Numbered from the stretch's first letter, positions 6,752-14,587 are shown. The stretch is 18,436 bases of DNA from Merdicola sp048393175 (GCA_048393175.1 DBFJJM010000023.1:1-18436); one strand, 5' to 3'. A program made the numbers and translations. Notes: generated by a model not told the origin, from the letters alone.

Positions 6752-6825
6752 CACCCACTTCTGTGTAAGTAACACTTAAGTCACTCTATACCGCTTGGCT
6801 TTTGCCTAGGTATACTCTTAATTTG
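6709..6825 (-). ncRNA. Unclassified small RNA or attenuator leader before the GNAT gene, about 117 nt
   Basis: A promoter at 6832-6860 and a terminator ending near 6709 define a compact transcript. Going 5' to 3', the RNA can form a first hairpin at about 6783-6811 (AUACC pairing with GGUAU, inner GGC-AAAA-GCC), a second at about 6757-6781 (ACUU/AAGU flanking GUGU-UACUU-ACAC), and the terminator hairpin. It holds no convincing ORF; only a five-codon ATG reading MEES plus stop occurs in the terminator stem. The end of the terminator is about 9 bases from the GNAT ribosome binding site, which suggests a cis-acting leader. A free small RNA is the alternative. I compared it from memory with SRP RNA, 6S RNA, T-box and common riboswitches and found no match. 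Confidence 0.6.
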
Positions 6826-6831
6826 TTTTCT

Positions 6832-6860
6832 ATTTTACCAAATATAGGATATTTTGTCAA
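6832..6860 (-). promoter_or_regulatory. Near-consensus sigma-A promoter for the leader RNA and GNAT gene
   Basis: On the - strand TTGACA (6855-6860) is a perfect -35, followed by a 17-bp spacer and TAAAAT (6832-6837). It begins one base after the gpr stop codon. The predicted transcription start is near 6825. Confidence 0.8.
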
Positions 6861-6861
6861 A

Positions 6862-7836
6862 TTATACTGCCATATTAATTCCTCTTGCTACGACTCCTGC
6901 CATATTGATTACTAAATCATCAATTTCTTTTGGTGTTACAATAAAGTTATATTCTTCTGGAGCTAAAATTTGTTTAATTAATTCGTATTTATCTCCTTCC
7001 ATTAACTCAGATAATGCTTTTTGTACTTTTTGCATCTCTTGACTAGAATTTGTATTTTCTCCTTGCAATCCTTGATTCATTTTTTCAATAAACAAATCAA
7101 TACTATCTGCTGCAATCGTAGCCGCTTCTACTACAGTAGGAATTCCCATAGCAATAACAGGAATCCCTAACGTATCTTTACTTAATTCTTTACGTTTATT
7201 TCCCACTCCCGCTCCGGGTACAATACCGGTATCGGCTAATTGAATACTACTACTAATTCTTTGAATACTTCTAGATGCTAAACTATCTATTACAATTAAA
7301 AGTTTGGGATGAATATTTTCCACAATTCCTTTTACAATTTCTAATGTTTCAATTCCTGTTGTTCCTAGTACTCCAGGAGAAATAGCACTGACGGGTCTTG
7401 CATTTTCATCAATATACTGTGGTAAATAGCGAATAATGTGTCTTGTTACATCAATATCATTTACCACTTTAGGACCTAACGCATCTGGTGTGACAGACTC
7501 ATTTCCTAATCCCACCACTAAAATATCTTCTTTTTGGCTTACTAAAGGCTGAATCAGTTTTTTTAATTCTTCTGCTACTACTTCCGCTGCTTGCTGAATT
7601 TCTGTTTCTTCTGCTACTTTTAAATTAGGTACATCAATGGTAATATAACTGCCGATTGGTTTACCAATCGCTTCTTCTGCCTGCCTATTTAATACCTTAA
7701 CAGTAGAAACTTTCATTCCTTTTCCTACTTCTTTTTCTTGTGCCTCAATTCCATCAATTTCCTCTTCTATCTTATTTGCTTTTTTATAAATATCTCTTCT
7801 TTCATCTGCTAAATCAGTTCGAAATTCATACATCAT
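6862..7836 (-). CDS. gpr: GPR endopeptidase, spore germination protease
   Basis: GPR is an aspartic-type peptidase (family A25) made in the forespore as a zymogen. At germination it degrades the small acid-soluble proteins coating spore DNA, supplying amino acids. The 324-aa sequence carries the family blocks: EFRTDLADE at the N-terminus, VVGLGNESVTPDALGP at 107-122 with likely catalytic Asp118, SPGVLGTTGIET at 153-164, and VIDSLASR at 182-189 with likely catalytic Asp184, followed by QLADTGIVPGAGVGN. Only about five residues precede the RTDLA block, so the pro-segment is much shorter than the 15-16 residues of Bacillus and fits clostridial GPR. GAGAGG precedes the first of two adjacent ATG codons. 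It is the last gene of the murB-to-gpr run, 59 bp after holA. I found no convincing forespore sigma-G promoter in that gap. Confidence 0.96.
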   Translation of the reverse strand: MMYEFRTDLADERRDIYKKANKIEEEIDGIEAQEKEVGKGMKVSTVKVLNRQAEEAIGKPIGSYITIDVPNLKVAEETEIQQAAEVVAEELKKLIQPLVSQKEDILVVGLGNESVTPDALGPKVVNDIDVTRHIIRYLPQYIDENARPVSAISPGVLGTTGIETLEIVKGIVENIHPKLLIVIDSLASRSIQRISSSIQLADTGIVPGAGVGNKRKELSKDTLGIPVIAMGIPTVVEAATIAADSIDLFIEKMNQGLQGENTNSSQEMQKVQKALSELMEGDKYELIKQILAPEEYNFIVTPKEIDDLVINMAGVVARGINMAV

Positions 7837-7895
7837 AAAAGACCTCTCTTTCTTTTGTTATTCTTAGAAAAAAAGGACTTTTTTATACGTTATTT

Positions 7896-8918
7896 TTAAG
7901 AACAATACAGACATAAAACAGACTGTAAGCCAAGTTCTAAATCTATTTTTCCTACTTTTGAATCGGTATCTAACTTAAAAAATTGTTCTATGATTTGCCT
8001 TAATTCTTCCTCCTTAAAATACTCTGCTTGCTCTGTATATTTGCGTACTAGAAACTGTTGGTTTGGTTTTAAATTTAAGCAAGAGCCTATATTTCCCCCT
8101 TCTTTTTTTGCTAACTTTACCATATATAGTTTTTTGAAATGATGATAAAGAGTAATTAAAATTTTTTGGACTGGCTCTTTACTATATAACAAATTAGAAT
8201 ACACTTCTAATGCTTGTTTTGTTTTTTTCTTTCCTAAATTATCTGTTAAATCAAAAATAATGGCTTGTATTTGTTTGGTACTTAACAAATCAATCTCTTG
8301 TTTTGTAATGATTCCATCTTTTCCTACATATTCAATTAGCTTTCTTATTTCATTAATTAAGTCTTGCATATTGGTTCCGCATTCTTCTAGTAAATAGTTT
8401 AAAGTAAAATCCTCTACTTTAACATGATAGGCATTCGCAATTGCTTTTAATCGTTTGGTTATTTGCAAAGGTTTTTGAAAGTCAAACTGACAAACGATTC
8501 CATTTTCTTCTATCCATTTGAATAACGATTGTTTTTCTATTTCTGTTTCTTGAAAAAGGATAATAGCAGATTGTTGTATCATTTCTTTATTTTGTATGAA
8601 ATAAGAAAGAAGCTCCTCTTTTTTCTTTGTCAGTTCTGCATTTTTCTTTTTTCCCTCTTTTTGAAACAACCCACTATTTTTAATCAATATTAGCTTTTTG
8701 TCATACCCAAAAGCAGGCGTATCTAAATTAGGAATCAGTTCTTGCATATTCGTCTCATCTATCGTAATATAATTAATTCCTAACTGTAATACTCCAAATT
8801 TTTTCTTTATCTTTTTTACGATTGCCTCTAGTAAGAAAAGCTCCTCTCCATAGAAAAGATAAAACGTTTGTAATTGTTCTTCTGCTACCCTTTTTTCTAG
8901 TTGTTCAATTGTTAGCAT
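7896..8918 (-). CDS. holA: DNA polymerase III subunit delta
   Basis: HolA is the delta subunit of the clamp loader; it opens the sliding clamp ring during loading onto DNA. The 340-aa length is normal. Evidence includes the N-terminal FYLFYGEELFLLEAIVKKIK at about residues 19-38, the middle segment FDLTDNLGKKKTKQALEVY typical of the delta subunit, and a C-terminal collar-like helical region (LITLYHHFKKLYMVKLAKKEG). As expected for delta, there is no working Walker A motif. The start has AAGAAGGTG just upstream. It lies 18 bp after ruvC and 59 bp before gpr, all on one strand, so co-transcription is likely. In many Firmicutes rpsT is the neighbour of holA and gpr; it is not present here. Confidence 0.92.
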   Translation of the reverse strand: MLTIEQLEKRVAEEQLQTFYLFYGEELFLLEAIVKKIKKKFGVLQLGINYITIDETNMQELIPNLDTPAFGYDKKLILIKNSGLFQKEGKKKNAELTKKKEELLSYFIQNKEMIQQSAIILFQETEIEKQSLFKWIEENGIVCQFDFQKPLQITKRLKAIANAYHVKVEDFTLNYLLEECGTNMQDLINEIRKLIEYVGKDGIITKQEIDLLSTKQIQAIIFDLTDNLGKKKTKQALEVYSNLLYSKEPVQKILITLYHHFKKLYMVKLAKKEGGNIGSCLNLKPNQQFLVRKYTEQAEYFKEEELRQIIEQFFKLDTDSKVGKIDLELGLQSVLCLYCS

Positions 8919-8936
8919 AAGTCACCTTCTTTTTGG

Positions 8937-9422
8937 TTATAGTTTTTGCGAAAATTTCGCACAGTGAGCATGGCAAATAGCGGCTGCCATACTATCTGTG
9001 GTATCATCTAACTTCGGCAAGCTATCTACTTTTAAAATTGCCTTTACCATTTTTTGTACTTGAATTTTATCTGCTCTTCCATATCCTACTACTGCTTGTT
9101 TGATTTGAAGAGGAGTATATTCATAGGTATCTATATTGGTTTTTCTAGCAGCCACCAAGATAACGCCTCTTGCTTGTGCTACATGAATGGCAGTTTTAGC
9201 ATTATTATTAAAAAATAGTTCTTCTACTGATACAGCATCTGGTTGATATTCCATTATAATATTGGTCAAATCATCAAATATTTTTTGCAGACGGATAGGA
9301 AAAGATACTCCAGCCTCTGTCGTAATAGCTCCTGATGTAATTAACTGAAAATGGTTTCCTATATAATCAATAATACTATATCCTGTTATGGCATAGCCTG
9401 GGTCAATTCCTAATATTCTCAC
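8937..9422 (-). CDS. ruvC: Crossover junction endodeoxyribonuclease RuvC
   Basis: RuvC is a dimeric endonuclease that resolves Holliday junctions by symmetric nicks. I chose the GTG at 9422 (161 aa) because the product then begins VRILGIDPG, the standard RuvC start, and AAAGGAG lies 8 bases upstream. A longer ATG at 9482 would add 20 residues unlike any RuvC. All four acidic catalytic residues are visible: Asp7 in LGIDPG, Glu67 in SVEELFF, and Asp140 and Asp143 in LDDTTDSMAAAICHAH. The GTG overlaps the stop of the upstream debranching enzyme gene as GTGA, suggesting coupled translation. The usual partners ruvA and ruvB do not follow; holA does. Confidence 0.96.
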   Translation of the reverse strand: MRILGIDPGYAITGYSIIDYIGNHFQLITSGAITTEAGVSFPIRLQKIFDDLTNIIMEYQPDAVSVEELFFNNNAKTAIHVAQARGVILVAARKTNIDTYEYTPLQIKQAVVGYGRADKIQVQKMVKAILKVDSLPKLDDTTDSMAAAICHAHCAKFSQKL

Positions 9423-11479
9423 TTCTTTTGCTCCTTTTGTGTTTCTTCTAGTAAAATACGAAATACCTCTGCAACGCTCCACGCTTGTGCAATCGCTCCT
9501 TTTGGTAAATGTGGTGTTTTAGAGTCATATAATTCTGCAATACTTCCTAAACACCCTTCTTTTAAAAGTTGTTTTTCAAACGTTTCTTTTATGTTTTGTA
9601 CCAAATTCTTTCTTTCTTGTATCCATTTGGTTCTCTTTACCTCCGTTTTTTCTGCTACGATTACATGCTCTAATCCATCATAATACAGTCCTAATAACCA
9701 AGGCCAAGTAATTCCTTGATGATAACTACTATCACGCTTGAAACTATCCCCAGAATATAGCTCAATATATCCTTTTTCTCCTTTTGCCAATGTTTTTAAT
9801 CCATAAGGATTCAGTAATTTTTCTTTTACTGTTTGTAGCATTTGTTTTGCTGCTTGTGATGTTGGGTCTAATACAGGATAAGTAAGACTAATACTAAATA
9901 ACTGATTTGGTCTTATTTTTCCATCTCCTAATACATCATATAAGCCTTTCTTTTCTTTGTTATAAAATTTTCTTCTAAATGCTTTTTGGCATTTATCTGC
10001 TAATTCTGCATATTGTTTTGCCTTTTCTTCTCCTTGAAAAAGAGAAGTTAATTTTTCCATTATTTTTAAGGCATTATACCATAAACTATTAATCTCTACT
10101 GCTTTTCCATTTCTTGGTGTAACAGCAAATCCATTTACTTTTGCATCCATCCAAGTATTTTGTGTATTTTCCGTTCCGGAAACAAGCAATCCGTCTTTAT
10201 CTAAATAAATATTATTATCATCTAAATCAATTCCCTTTGCATAAGAAGAAATAATTTTTACTAAATTCGGGTAAAGATTTTCTTTTACAAAGGAATAATC
10301 TAATGTATAGCCAATATATTTTTCTACTTGCTCAAATAATAGTAAGGAGGCATCCACACTATTATAAAGTGGTCTATTATCATAGCCAGAATAACCATTT
10401 GGTACTAATCCAAATTTAATATCTTTCATAAAAGTTAATAATACTTCTCTGGCTATCGCAAAACGTTTTGTTTTTAATAATAGTCCTTCAAACGAAATAA
10501 GGCTGTCACGTCCCCAATCTAAAAACCAAGGATAACCCGCAATAATGGTATGAAGTCCAAAACTTGGTCTATTTACTACAAAATTGTCTGTTGCTATAAT
10601 ATAGGTTTTTAAAATTTCTTGCTGTTTTAATTCCTCTTTGGTTAAATCTGTTTTTCTTTTTTTGGGAATTAAATCTGTTTGCTGAATAATTTTATTTAAT
10701 CTTTTGCTTTCTTGTTCTATTATTTGTTTTGTTTGTATTTCTTCAATGTTTTCTTCCATTGAAAAAATAAAAGAAATTTCTTTTTCTTCTTTTGGCTTTA
10801 TTTGAATTTCATATCTTCCTACTACACAATGATTTTCTTCTGGATAAAACCCTCTTTTTTCTTCTTCTATATAGTACATATTTTCAAAAGTATCGTTATG
10901 ATGTTCGATATAACTCCCTTCTGAACAATACATATAAAGTGGGAAAGGAGAATTATCATCTACTACTATTTTTACTTTTCTATCTTCTTTTTTTTGTCTT
11001 ATTTTAAAGTCATGATTTGTACTCATTTGATGAAAATCACGAAAATTAATCAGTGGTGCTAATTTTAAAGTGATTGGATTCTCCCCATTTTTGACATGAT
11101 ACAGTAAACATACCGTATTTTTTCCATATTGCATACAGATTGTTTTTTCAATCAAAATGTCTCCTACTTGATAAGTAAAAACAGGAACATATTCTTTTTC
11201 AAAGCTTTTTAATTTTTTATATCCTTCTGAAATATATTGTTTTCCAATATTAGTATATAGAATTTCTTCTTTTTCTCCAATCGTAATACTTTCATCTACT
11301 TTGGAAAGCATTAAATAACGTCTAGCAGGAGGAGTAAGGGGTGCTACTAATAAACCATGATATTTTCTCGTATTTGCTCCTAAAACAGTAGAACAAGCAA
11401 ATCCTCCTATTCCATTTGTTAAAAGCCATTCTTTGGTTAATCCTTTTTCTAACGTTAATTCTCTTTTTGCTAATTTCAT
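9419..11479 (-). CDS. Glycogen debranching enzyme, amylo-alpha-1,6-glucosidase (GH133)
   Basis: A 686-aa cytoplasmic enzyme expected to hydrolyse alpha-1,6 linked glucose at branch points left after phosphorylase action. The N-terminal domain (about 1-270) has the GDE_N signature EWLLTNGIGGFACSTVLG followed by TRKYHGLLVAP. The C-terminal (alpha/alpha)6 domain (about 290-680) carries GYPWFLDWGRDSL at 315-327, NTWMDAK at 441-447, TPRNGKAVEINSLWYNAL at 454-471 and SSYHQGITWPWLLGLY, all conserved in GH133. Length is normal and no key block is missing. AAGGGAAG lies 7 bases from the ATG. It lies 61 bp after yvcK and overlaps ruvC by four bases. Together with the GH57 branching enzyme it gives this region both branch-making and branch-removing steps. 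Neither glgC, glgA nor glgP is in the window. Confidence 0.95.
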   Translation of the reverse strand: MKLAKRELTLEKGLTKEWLLTNGIGGFACSTVLGANTRKYHGLLVAPLTPPARRYLMLSKVDESITIGEKEEILYTNIGKQYISEGYKKLKSFEKEYVPVFTYQVGDILIEKTICMQYGKNTVCLLYHVKNGENPITLKLAPLINFRDFHQMSTNHDFKIRQKKEDRKVKIVVDDNSPFPLYMYCSEGSYIEHHNDTFENMYYIEEEKRGFYPEENHCVVGRYEIQIKPKEEKEISFIFSMEENIEEIQTKQIIEQESKRLNKIIQQTDLIPKKRKTDLTKEELKQQEILKTYIIATDNFVVNRPSFGLHTIIAGYPWFLDWGRDSLISFEGLLLKTKRFAIAREVLLTFMKDIKFGLVPNGYSGYDNRPLYNSVDASLLLFEQVEKYIGYTLDYSFVKENLYPNLVKIISSYAKGIDLDDNNIYLDKDGLLVSGTENTQNTWMDAKVNGFAVTPRNGKAVEINSLWYNALKIMEKLTSLFQGEEKAKQYAELADKCQKAFRRKFYNKEKKGLYDVLGDGKIRPNQLFSISLTYPVLDPTSQAAKQMLQTVKEKLLNPYGLKTLAKGEKGYIELYSGDSFKRDSSYHQGITWPWLLGLYYDGLEHVIVAEKTEVKRTKWIQERKNLVQNIKETFEKQLLKEGCLGSIAELYDSKTPHLPKGAIAQAWSVAEVFRILLEETQKEQKK

Positions 11480-11540
11480 TTGTATCTTCCCTTCTTTGGT
11501 ATCTTTTTTAACTTTCTAGAACATGCTGCTCGGTAAAATA

Positions 11541-13130
11541 CTACCCTTTCTTTGTCTTTTTCTTACTCGTTTGTTTTATTTGCTTGTCTTCTTCTAATTG
11601 CTTGAAAAATTCCTCTTTTTCTTTCTTTTCCATTTGCTCTATCTGCTTTACTCTTTCTGCCTTTTTAGCATCAGTAGAACGAATCGATTTTACTCTTTCT
11701 CCATAAAGAGAGATAAACTTACTTTGTTTTCCTTTCTCTTTTTTGGAGCTGTTTTTCTTCTCTTTGTTCTTCGTTTGTTTTGGAATATGTTTCATCTTTT
11801 TTTCGTAAGAAAGTTTTGCTTTTAGCATTAAATATTGTGGGTCTGTTTGTTTATCTTTATATTTTAAATCATCACAAATAATTTCGATAATCGCACCTGC
11901 TATTGCATCTGGGTTATGACGAATGGCTTCTTCTTGAATACAAGATAAATTTCTTTGAATAAAATGAATCCCTGTTCCTTTAATTTTATCTATATCTTGC
12001 TGTACTAAATCTTTTCCCTCTTCAATGTATTTTTTAATATATTCTGGAACCACTTCTCCTGTATCATAAATGCAAAAATCAATTATCTCTTGTCCGGCAT
12101 GTTCTAAAATTGCCTTAATATGGTCTGATACTCCATAATCATCTGTTTGTCCTGGTTCTGTCATAATATTAGAAACATATATTTTCATGGCTTTACTTTC
12201 TTTTACTGCTTTTGCTACTCCTCCTACTAATAGGTTTGGTATGACATTTGTATAAAGACTTCCTGGTCCAATGACAATACAATCTGCCTTTTGAATCGCT
12301 TCTAACACACCTGGTGCTGCTTTGCAATTAGATGGATTAATATAGATACGGTTAATTTTTGTAATTTTATTATAGGTAACCTCTGGTATTTTTTCTTTTT
12401 CTTCTACTACTACTCCATTTTCTAGTTCTGCACAAATTTTAATTTCATCTAATGTTACAGGAAGTACCTTTCCTGTAATCGCCAATACTTCATGAGCTTT
12501 TTGAACTGCTTCGGATAAATTTGAATACATTGTCTTCATAGCAGAAAAATAGATATCTCCCAATTCTAATTGTTCTAATTTTCCCTCTGTAAATTGATAA
12601 TTTAGTAAATTTTTCATCTCATTTTCATGGTCCGCTAAAGCTATCATACTTTCTTTAATATCTTCTAATGGTAAAGATTTTAATTGTCTACGAGAGTGAG
12701 AAGGAAGCTTTCCATAATCGGATACGGTAACAATTGCGGTTAGATTACTGGTGTATTTTTTTAGTCCTCTTAAAACAGTATTTAATCCAGAGCCTCCTCC
12801 AATTACTACAATATTTGGCCCTTCTGAATACACTTTTTTATTAAAAATAAGGGAACTTACATTAACATTCGATTTTTCCTCCATTCTCTTATCACTAGCT
12901 TCTACTAAAATTTCTAATGTTCGTTTTTGCATACAAACAATTCCTAATATAATAGCACTAAATCCTATGACAAAAGAGCTAATCACTTTTGCTACTTGCA
13001 AAAAGGTTAATTCTTTCATTACTAAAATCTCTGCTAATCCATAACAAGCAAGTAGGATACCTACCAAAGTAAGAAACATCCAACGTTTCATTTTTGCTCC
13101 TGATTTAAACCAATCTAAAAAACCTTTCAT
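11541..13130 (-). CDS. yvcK: YvcK/CofD-like protein, membrane-anchored, with an altered N-terminal motif
   Basis: YvcK proteins bind UDP-sugars such as UDP-GlcNAc and link carbon status to cell-wall synthesis; they share the CofD fold. This 529-aa form has two predicted membrane helices (about 17-37 and 43-66), the catalytic-fold core at about 104-430, and a Lys-rich C-terminal tail (about 440-529) ending KKKTKKG. The nucleotide-binding start VVIGGGSGLNTVLRGL (108-123) and the block IGPGSLYTNVIPNLLV (287-302) are well kept, as is NIMTEPGQTDDY (321-332). Where YvcK normally has DDGGSSGRLR, this protein has SDYGKLPSHSRR at about 137-148, and the later GHSFGN-type block is also lost. I vaguely recall other clostridial YvcK proteins with a similar change, so it may be a clade trait. 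AAAGGAG precedes the start, 13 bp after murB. Confidence 0.88.
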   Translation of the reverse strand: MKGFLDWFKSGAKMKRWMFLTLVGILLACYGLAEILVMKELTFLQVAKVISSFVIGFSAIILGIVCMQKRTLEILVEASDKRMEEKSNVNVSSLIFNKKVYSEGPNIVVIGGGSGLNTVLRGLKKYTSNLTAIVTVSDYGKLPSHSRRQLKSLPLEDIKESMIALADHENEMKNLLNYQFTEGKLEQLELGDIYFSAMKTMYSNLSEAVQKAHEVLAITGKVLPVTLDEIKICAELENGVVVEEKEKIPEVTYNKITKINRIYINPSNCKAAPGVLEAIQKADCIVIGPGSLYTNVIPNLLVGGVAKAVKESKAMKIYVSNIMTEPGQTDDYGVSDHIKAILEHAGQEIIDFCIYDTGEVVPEYIKKYIEEGKDLVQQDIDKIKGTGIHFIQRNLSCIQEEAIRHNPDAIAGAIIEIICDDLKYKDKQTDPQYLMLKAKLSYEKKMKHIPKQTKNKEKKNSSKKEKGKQSKFISLYGERVKSIRSTDAKKAERVKQIEQMEKKEKEEFFKQLEEDKQIKQTSKKKTKKG

Positions 13131-13143
13131 GTTTTTCTCTCCT

Positions 13144-14061
13144 TTATTTTTTGTCTTCCCCTATAATTTGCACTTCTAATTCTAATTCTTTTTGAAATTT
13201 TTCTCGTACGTGTTTTCTAATTTGTTCTATTAACTCTAAAATATCGCTTGCAGTAGCTTTATTTTTATTAATGACAAAACCGGCATGTTTGCAAGATACC
13301 TCTGCTCCTCCCACACCATAACCTTTCAAACCACATTCATCAATTAGTTTAGCTGTTATAAAATCAGTTCCTCTTTTAAATGTACTTCCTGCACTTGGGT
13401 ATTCTATCGGTTGGGTGGTTTTTCGATAGTTTGTATATTCTTCCATCTTTTGTTCTATCTCTTCCGCATTTCCTTCTTTTACTTTTAAAGTTGTTTCTAA
13501 TATAATGGTTTGTCTATTTTGCTGAAAGATACTAGAACGATAACTAAAATTTTGCTCCTCCTTTGAAAGGGTTTGTAAGTTTCCCGTTTCATCTAATACT
13601 GTTGTAGAAACTACAATATCCTTCATTTCGTTTCCATGTGCTCCAGCATTCATCCAAATAGCTCCTCCTATGGTTCCCGGAATGCCACAAGCAAATTCTA
13701 AACCTGCTATATTTTGTTGTTTCATTTTTCGGCTTAAAAAACCAAGCAAAACACCTGCTCCTGCTGTTACTAAAATTTCGGTTTCTTTTTTTTGGATTGT
13801 CACTTCTTTTAAGTCTACTTTTAATACAACACCTCTAACTCCGCCATCTTTTACTAACAAATTACTCCCATTTCCTATGACAAAGTAAGGAATCTTGTTT
13901 TCTTTTATCACATTTACTACCTTTTTTACCTGTTCTATTGTTTTAGCCGTTATAAAAAAATCTGCCTTTCCCCCTACTTTGAAAGAAGTATGTTTTGTCA
14001 TTGGTTCATCACACAAAATTTGCTCTTTTGGAATAACGGTTTCTAACAAACTTTTTATCAT
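13144..14061 (-). CDS. murB: UDP-N-acetylenolpyruvoylglucosamine reductase, MurB
   Basis: MurB is a cytoplasmic FAD enzyme that uses NADPH to reduce UDP-GlcNAc-enolpyruvate to UDP-MurNAc, the second committed step of peptidoglycan synthesis. The 305-aa length fits the short type II MurB of Gram-positives. FAD-binding blocks are clear: HTSFKVGGKADF at 24-35, VIGNGSNLLV at 61-70 and CGIPGTIGGAIWMNAGAHG at 125-143. Active-site residues include Tyr174-Arg175 (FSYRSS), Ser226 in PSAGSTFKR and Glu296 in LELEVQIIG. The stop of the upstream pilin-like gene directly abuts the ATG, and its last codons provide the GGGAGGAG ribosome binding site, so translation is probably coupled. It is followed by yvcK; rapZ, often found between them in Clostridia, is absent. 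Confidence 0.97.
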   Translation of the reverse strand: MIKSLLETVIPKEQILCDEPMTKHTSFKVGGKADFFITAKTIEQVKKVVNVIKENKIPYFVIGNGSNLLVKDGGVRGVVLKVDLKEVTIQKKETEILVTAGAGVLLGFLSRKMKQQNIAGLEFACGIPGTIGGAIWMNAGAHGNEMKDIVVSTTVLDETGNLQTLSKEEQNFSYRSSIFQQNRQTIILETTLKVKEGNAEEIEQKMEEYTNYRKTTQPIEYPSAGSTFKRGTDFITAKLIDECGLKGYGVGGAEVSCKHAGFVINKNKATASDILELIEQIRKHVREKFQKELELEVQIIGEDKK

Positions 14062-14487
14062 TTATTCTCCTCCCATAATATATAAAGGGTCTCCAGAAGA
14101 GGTGGTTTTTTTAGTTGCATTATACACCTCTCCTGTTTTATAGTTTACTATATAAGTATCTTCTGTATGACTTATCCCAATTTGTTTTAACTGCTCTGGT
14201 TTTAAAGTTCTTGAAAAAAGATAATCTCCTACAAAAAGAGTAGCATTTTGTTCTTCTGTAAGGGTATCTCCAATTAACATAGCTTCCTGTTTGGTTACTT
14301 TATATTTTTCATATTGTTGTAAAACAGCTTGCTGCACAATTGTTAATTCCGAAAGTAATTTTTCATCCTTTGTCTTTCCTGAAGAATAAATACCTGCTGT
14401 AATAGAAATACTAAGAATAATAGCAAGTACTACCACCATTACAATTAAAGCAATCATTGTCACACCAGATTCTCTTTCTTTTTTCAT
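14062..14487 (-). CDS. Type IV pilin-like protein with a prepilin-type N-terminus
   Basis: The 141-aa product begins with a short basic leader ending at Gly8, then VTMIALIVMVVVLAIILS, a hydrophobic helix typical of type IV pilins and pseudopilins (class III signal). Cleavage would be after Gly8 by a prepilin peptidase. The usual Glu at mature position 5, important for assembly and N-methylation in most pilins, is Ala here. This GVTMIALIV style resembles pilin-like proteins common in gut Clostridia that carry GITLIALVV. The rest, with its repeated TGEVYN-type end, is soluble and would lie outside. No assembly genes (PilB, PilC, PilD) are nearby. AAAGGAG precedes the start by 8 bases. It is the first gene of the murB operon. 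Its specific role is unknown. Confidence 0.75.
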   Translation of the reverse strand: MKKERESGVTMIALIVMVVVLAIILSISITAGIYSSGKTKDEKLLSELTIVQQAVLQQYEKYKVTKQEAMLIGDTLTEEQNATLFVGDYLFSRTLKPEQLKQIGISHTEDTYIVNYKTGEVYNATKKTTSSGDPLYIMGGE

Positions 14488-14518
14488 ACTTTGTTCTCCT
14501 TTGTTTTTCTCTTAGGCA

Positions 14519-14547
14519 ATTTTATCATTTCTTCTGTTATTTTACAA
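14519..14547 (-). promoter_or_regulatory. Sigma-A promoter of the pilin-murB-yvcK-GDE-ruvC-holA-gpr run
   Basis: On the - strand TTGTAA (14542-14547), a 17-bp spacer and TAAAAT (14519-14524) lie 31 bp before the pilin-like start codon. Gaps between the seven genes downstream are small (overlap to 61 bp) and hold no clear terminator, so one long transcript is likely. Confidence 0.6.
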
Positions 14548-14587
14548 TGTTTTTTAGGTCATTTGCGGATAATTCTTTTCTCTTTAG

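Noticed and set aside
6709..6825. Assignment of the leader RNA to SRP RNA, 6S RNA or a T-box
   Set aside because: It lacks the SRP GGAA-loop region, the long 6S-type bulged rod and the T-box GGUGG-ACC motif; it is also too short for 6S or T-box.
4100..6860. Accessory block as an integrated mobile element
   Set aside because: No integrase, transposase, direct repeats or tRNA end were seen; only composition of one gene and the gene content suggest acquisition.
7837..7895. Sigma-G promoter for gpr (GTATA followed by TAAGAATA on the - strand)
   Set aside because: The -35-like GTATA is present, but no CATA-type -10 occurs at the right spacing.
9423..9482. Longer ruvC start at 9482
   Set aside because: It would add 20 residues unlike RuvC and lie inside the debranching enzyme gene; the GTG at 9422 gives the standard N-terminus.
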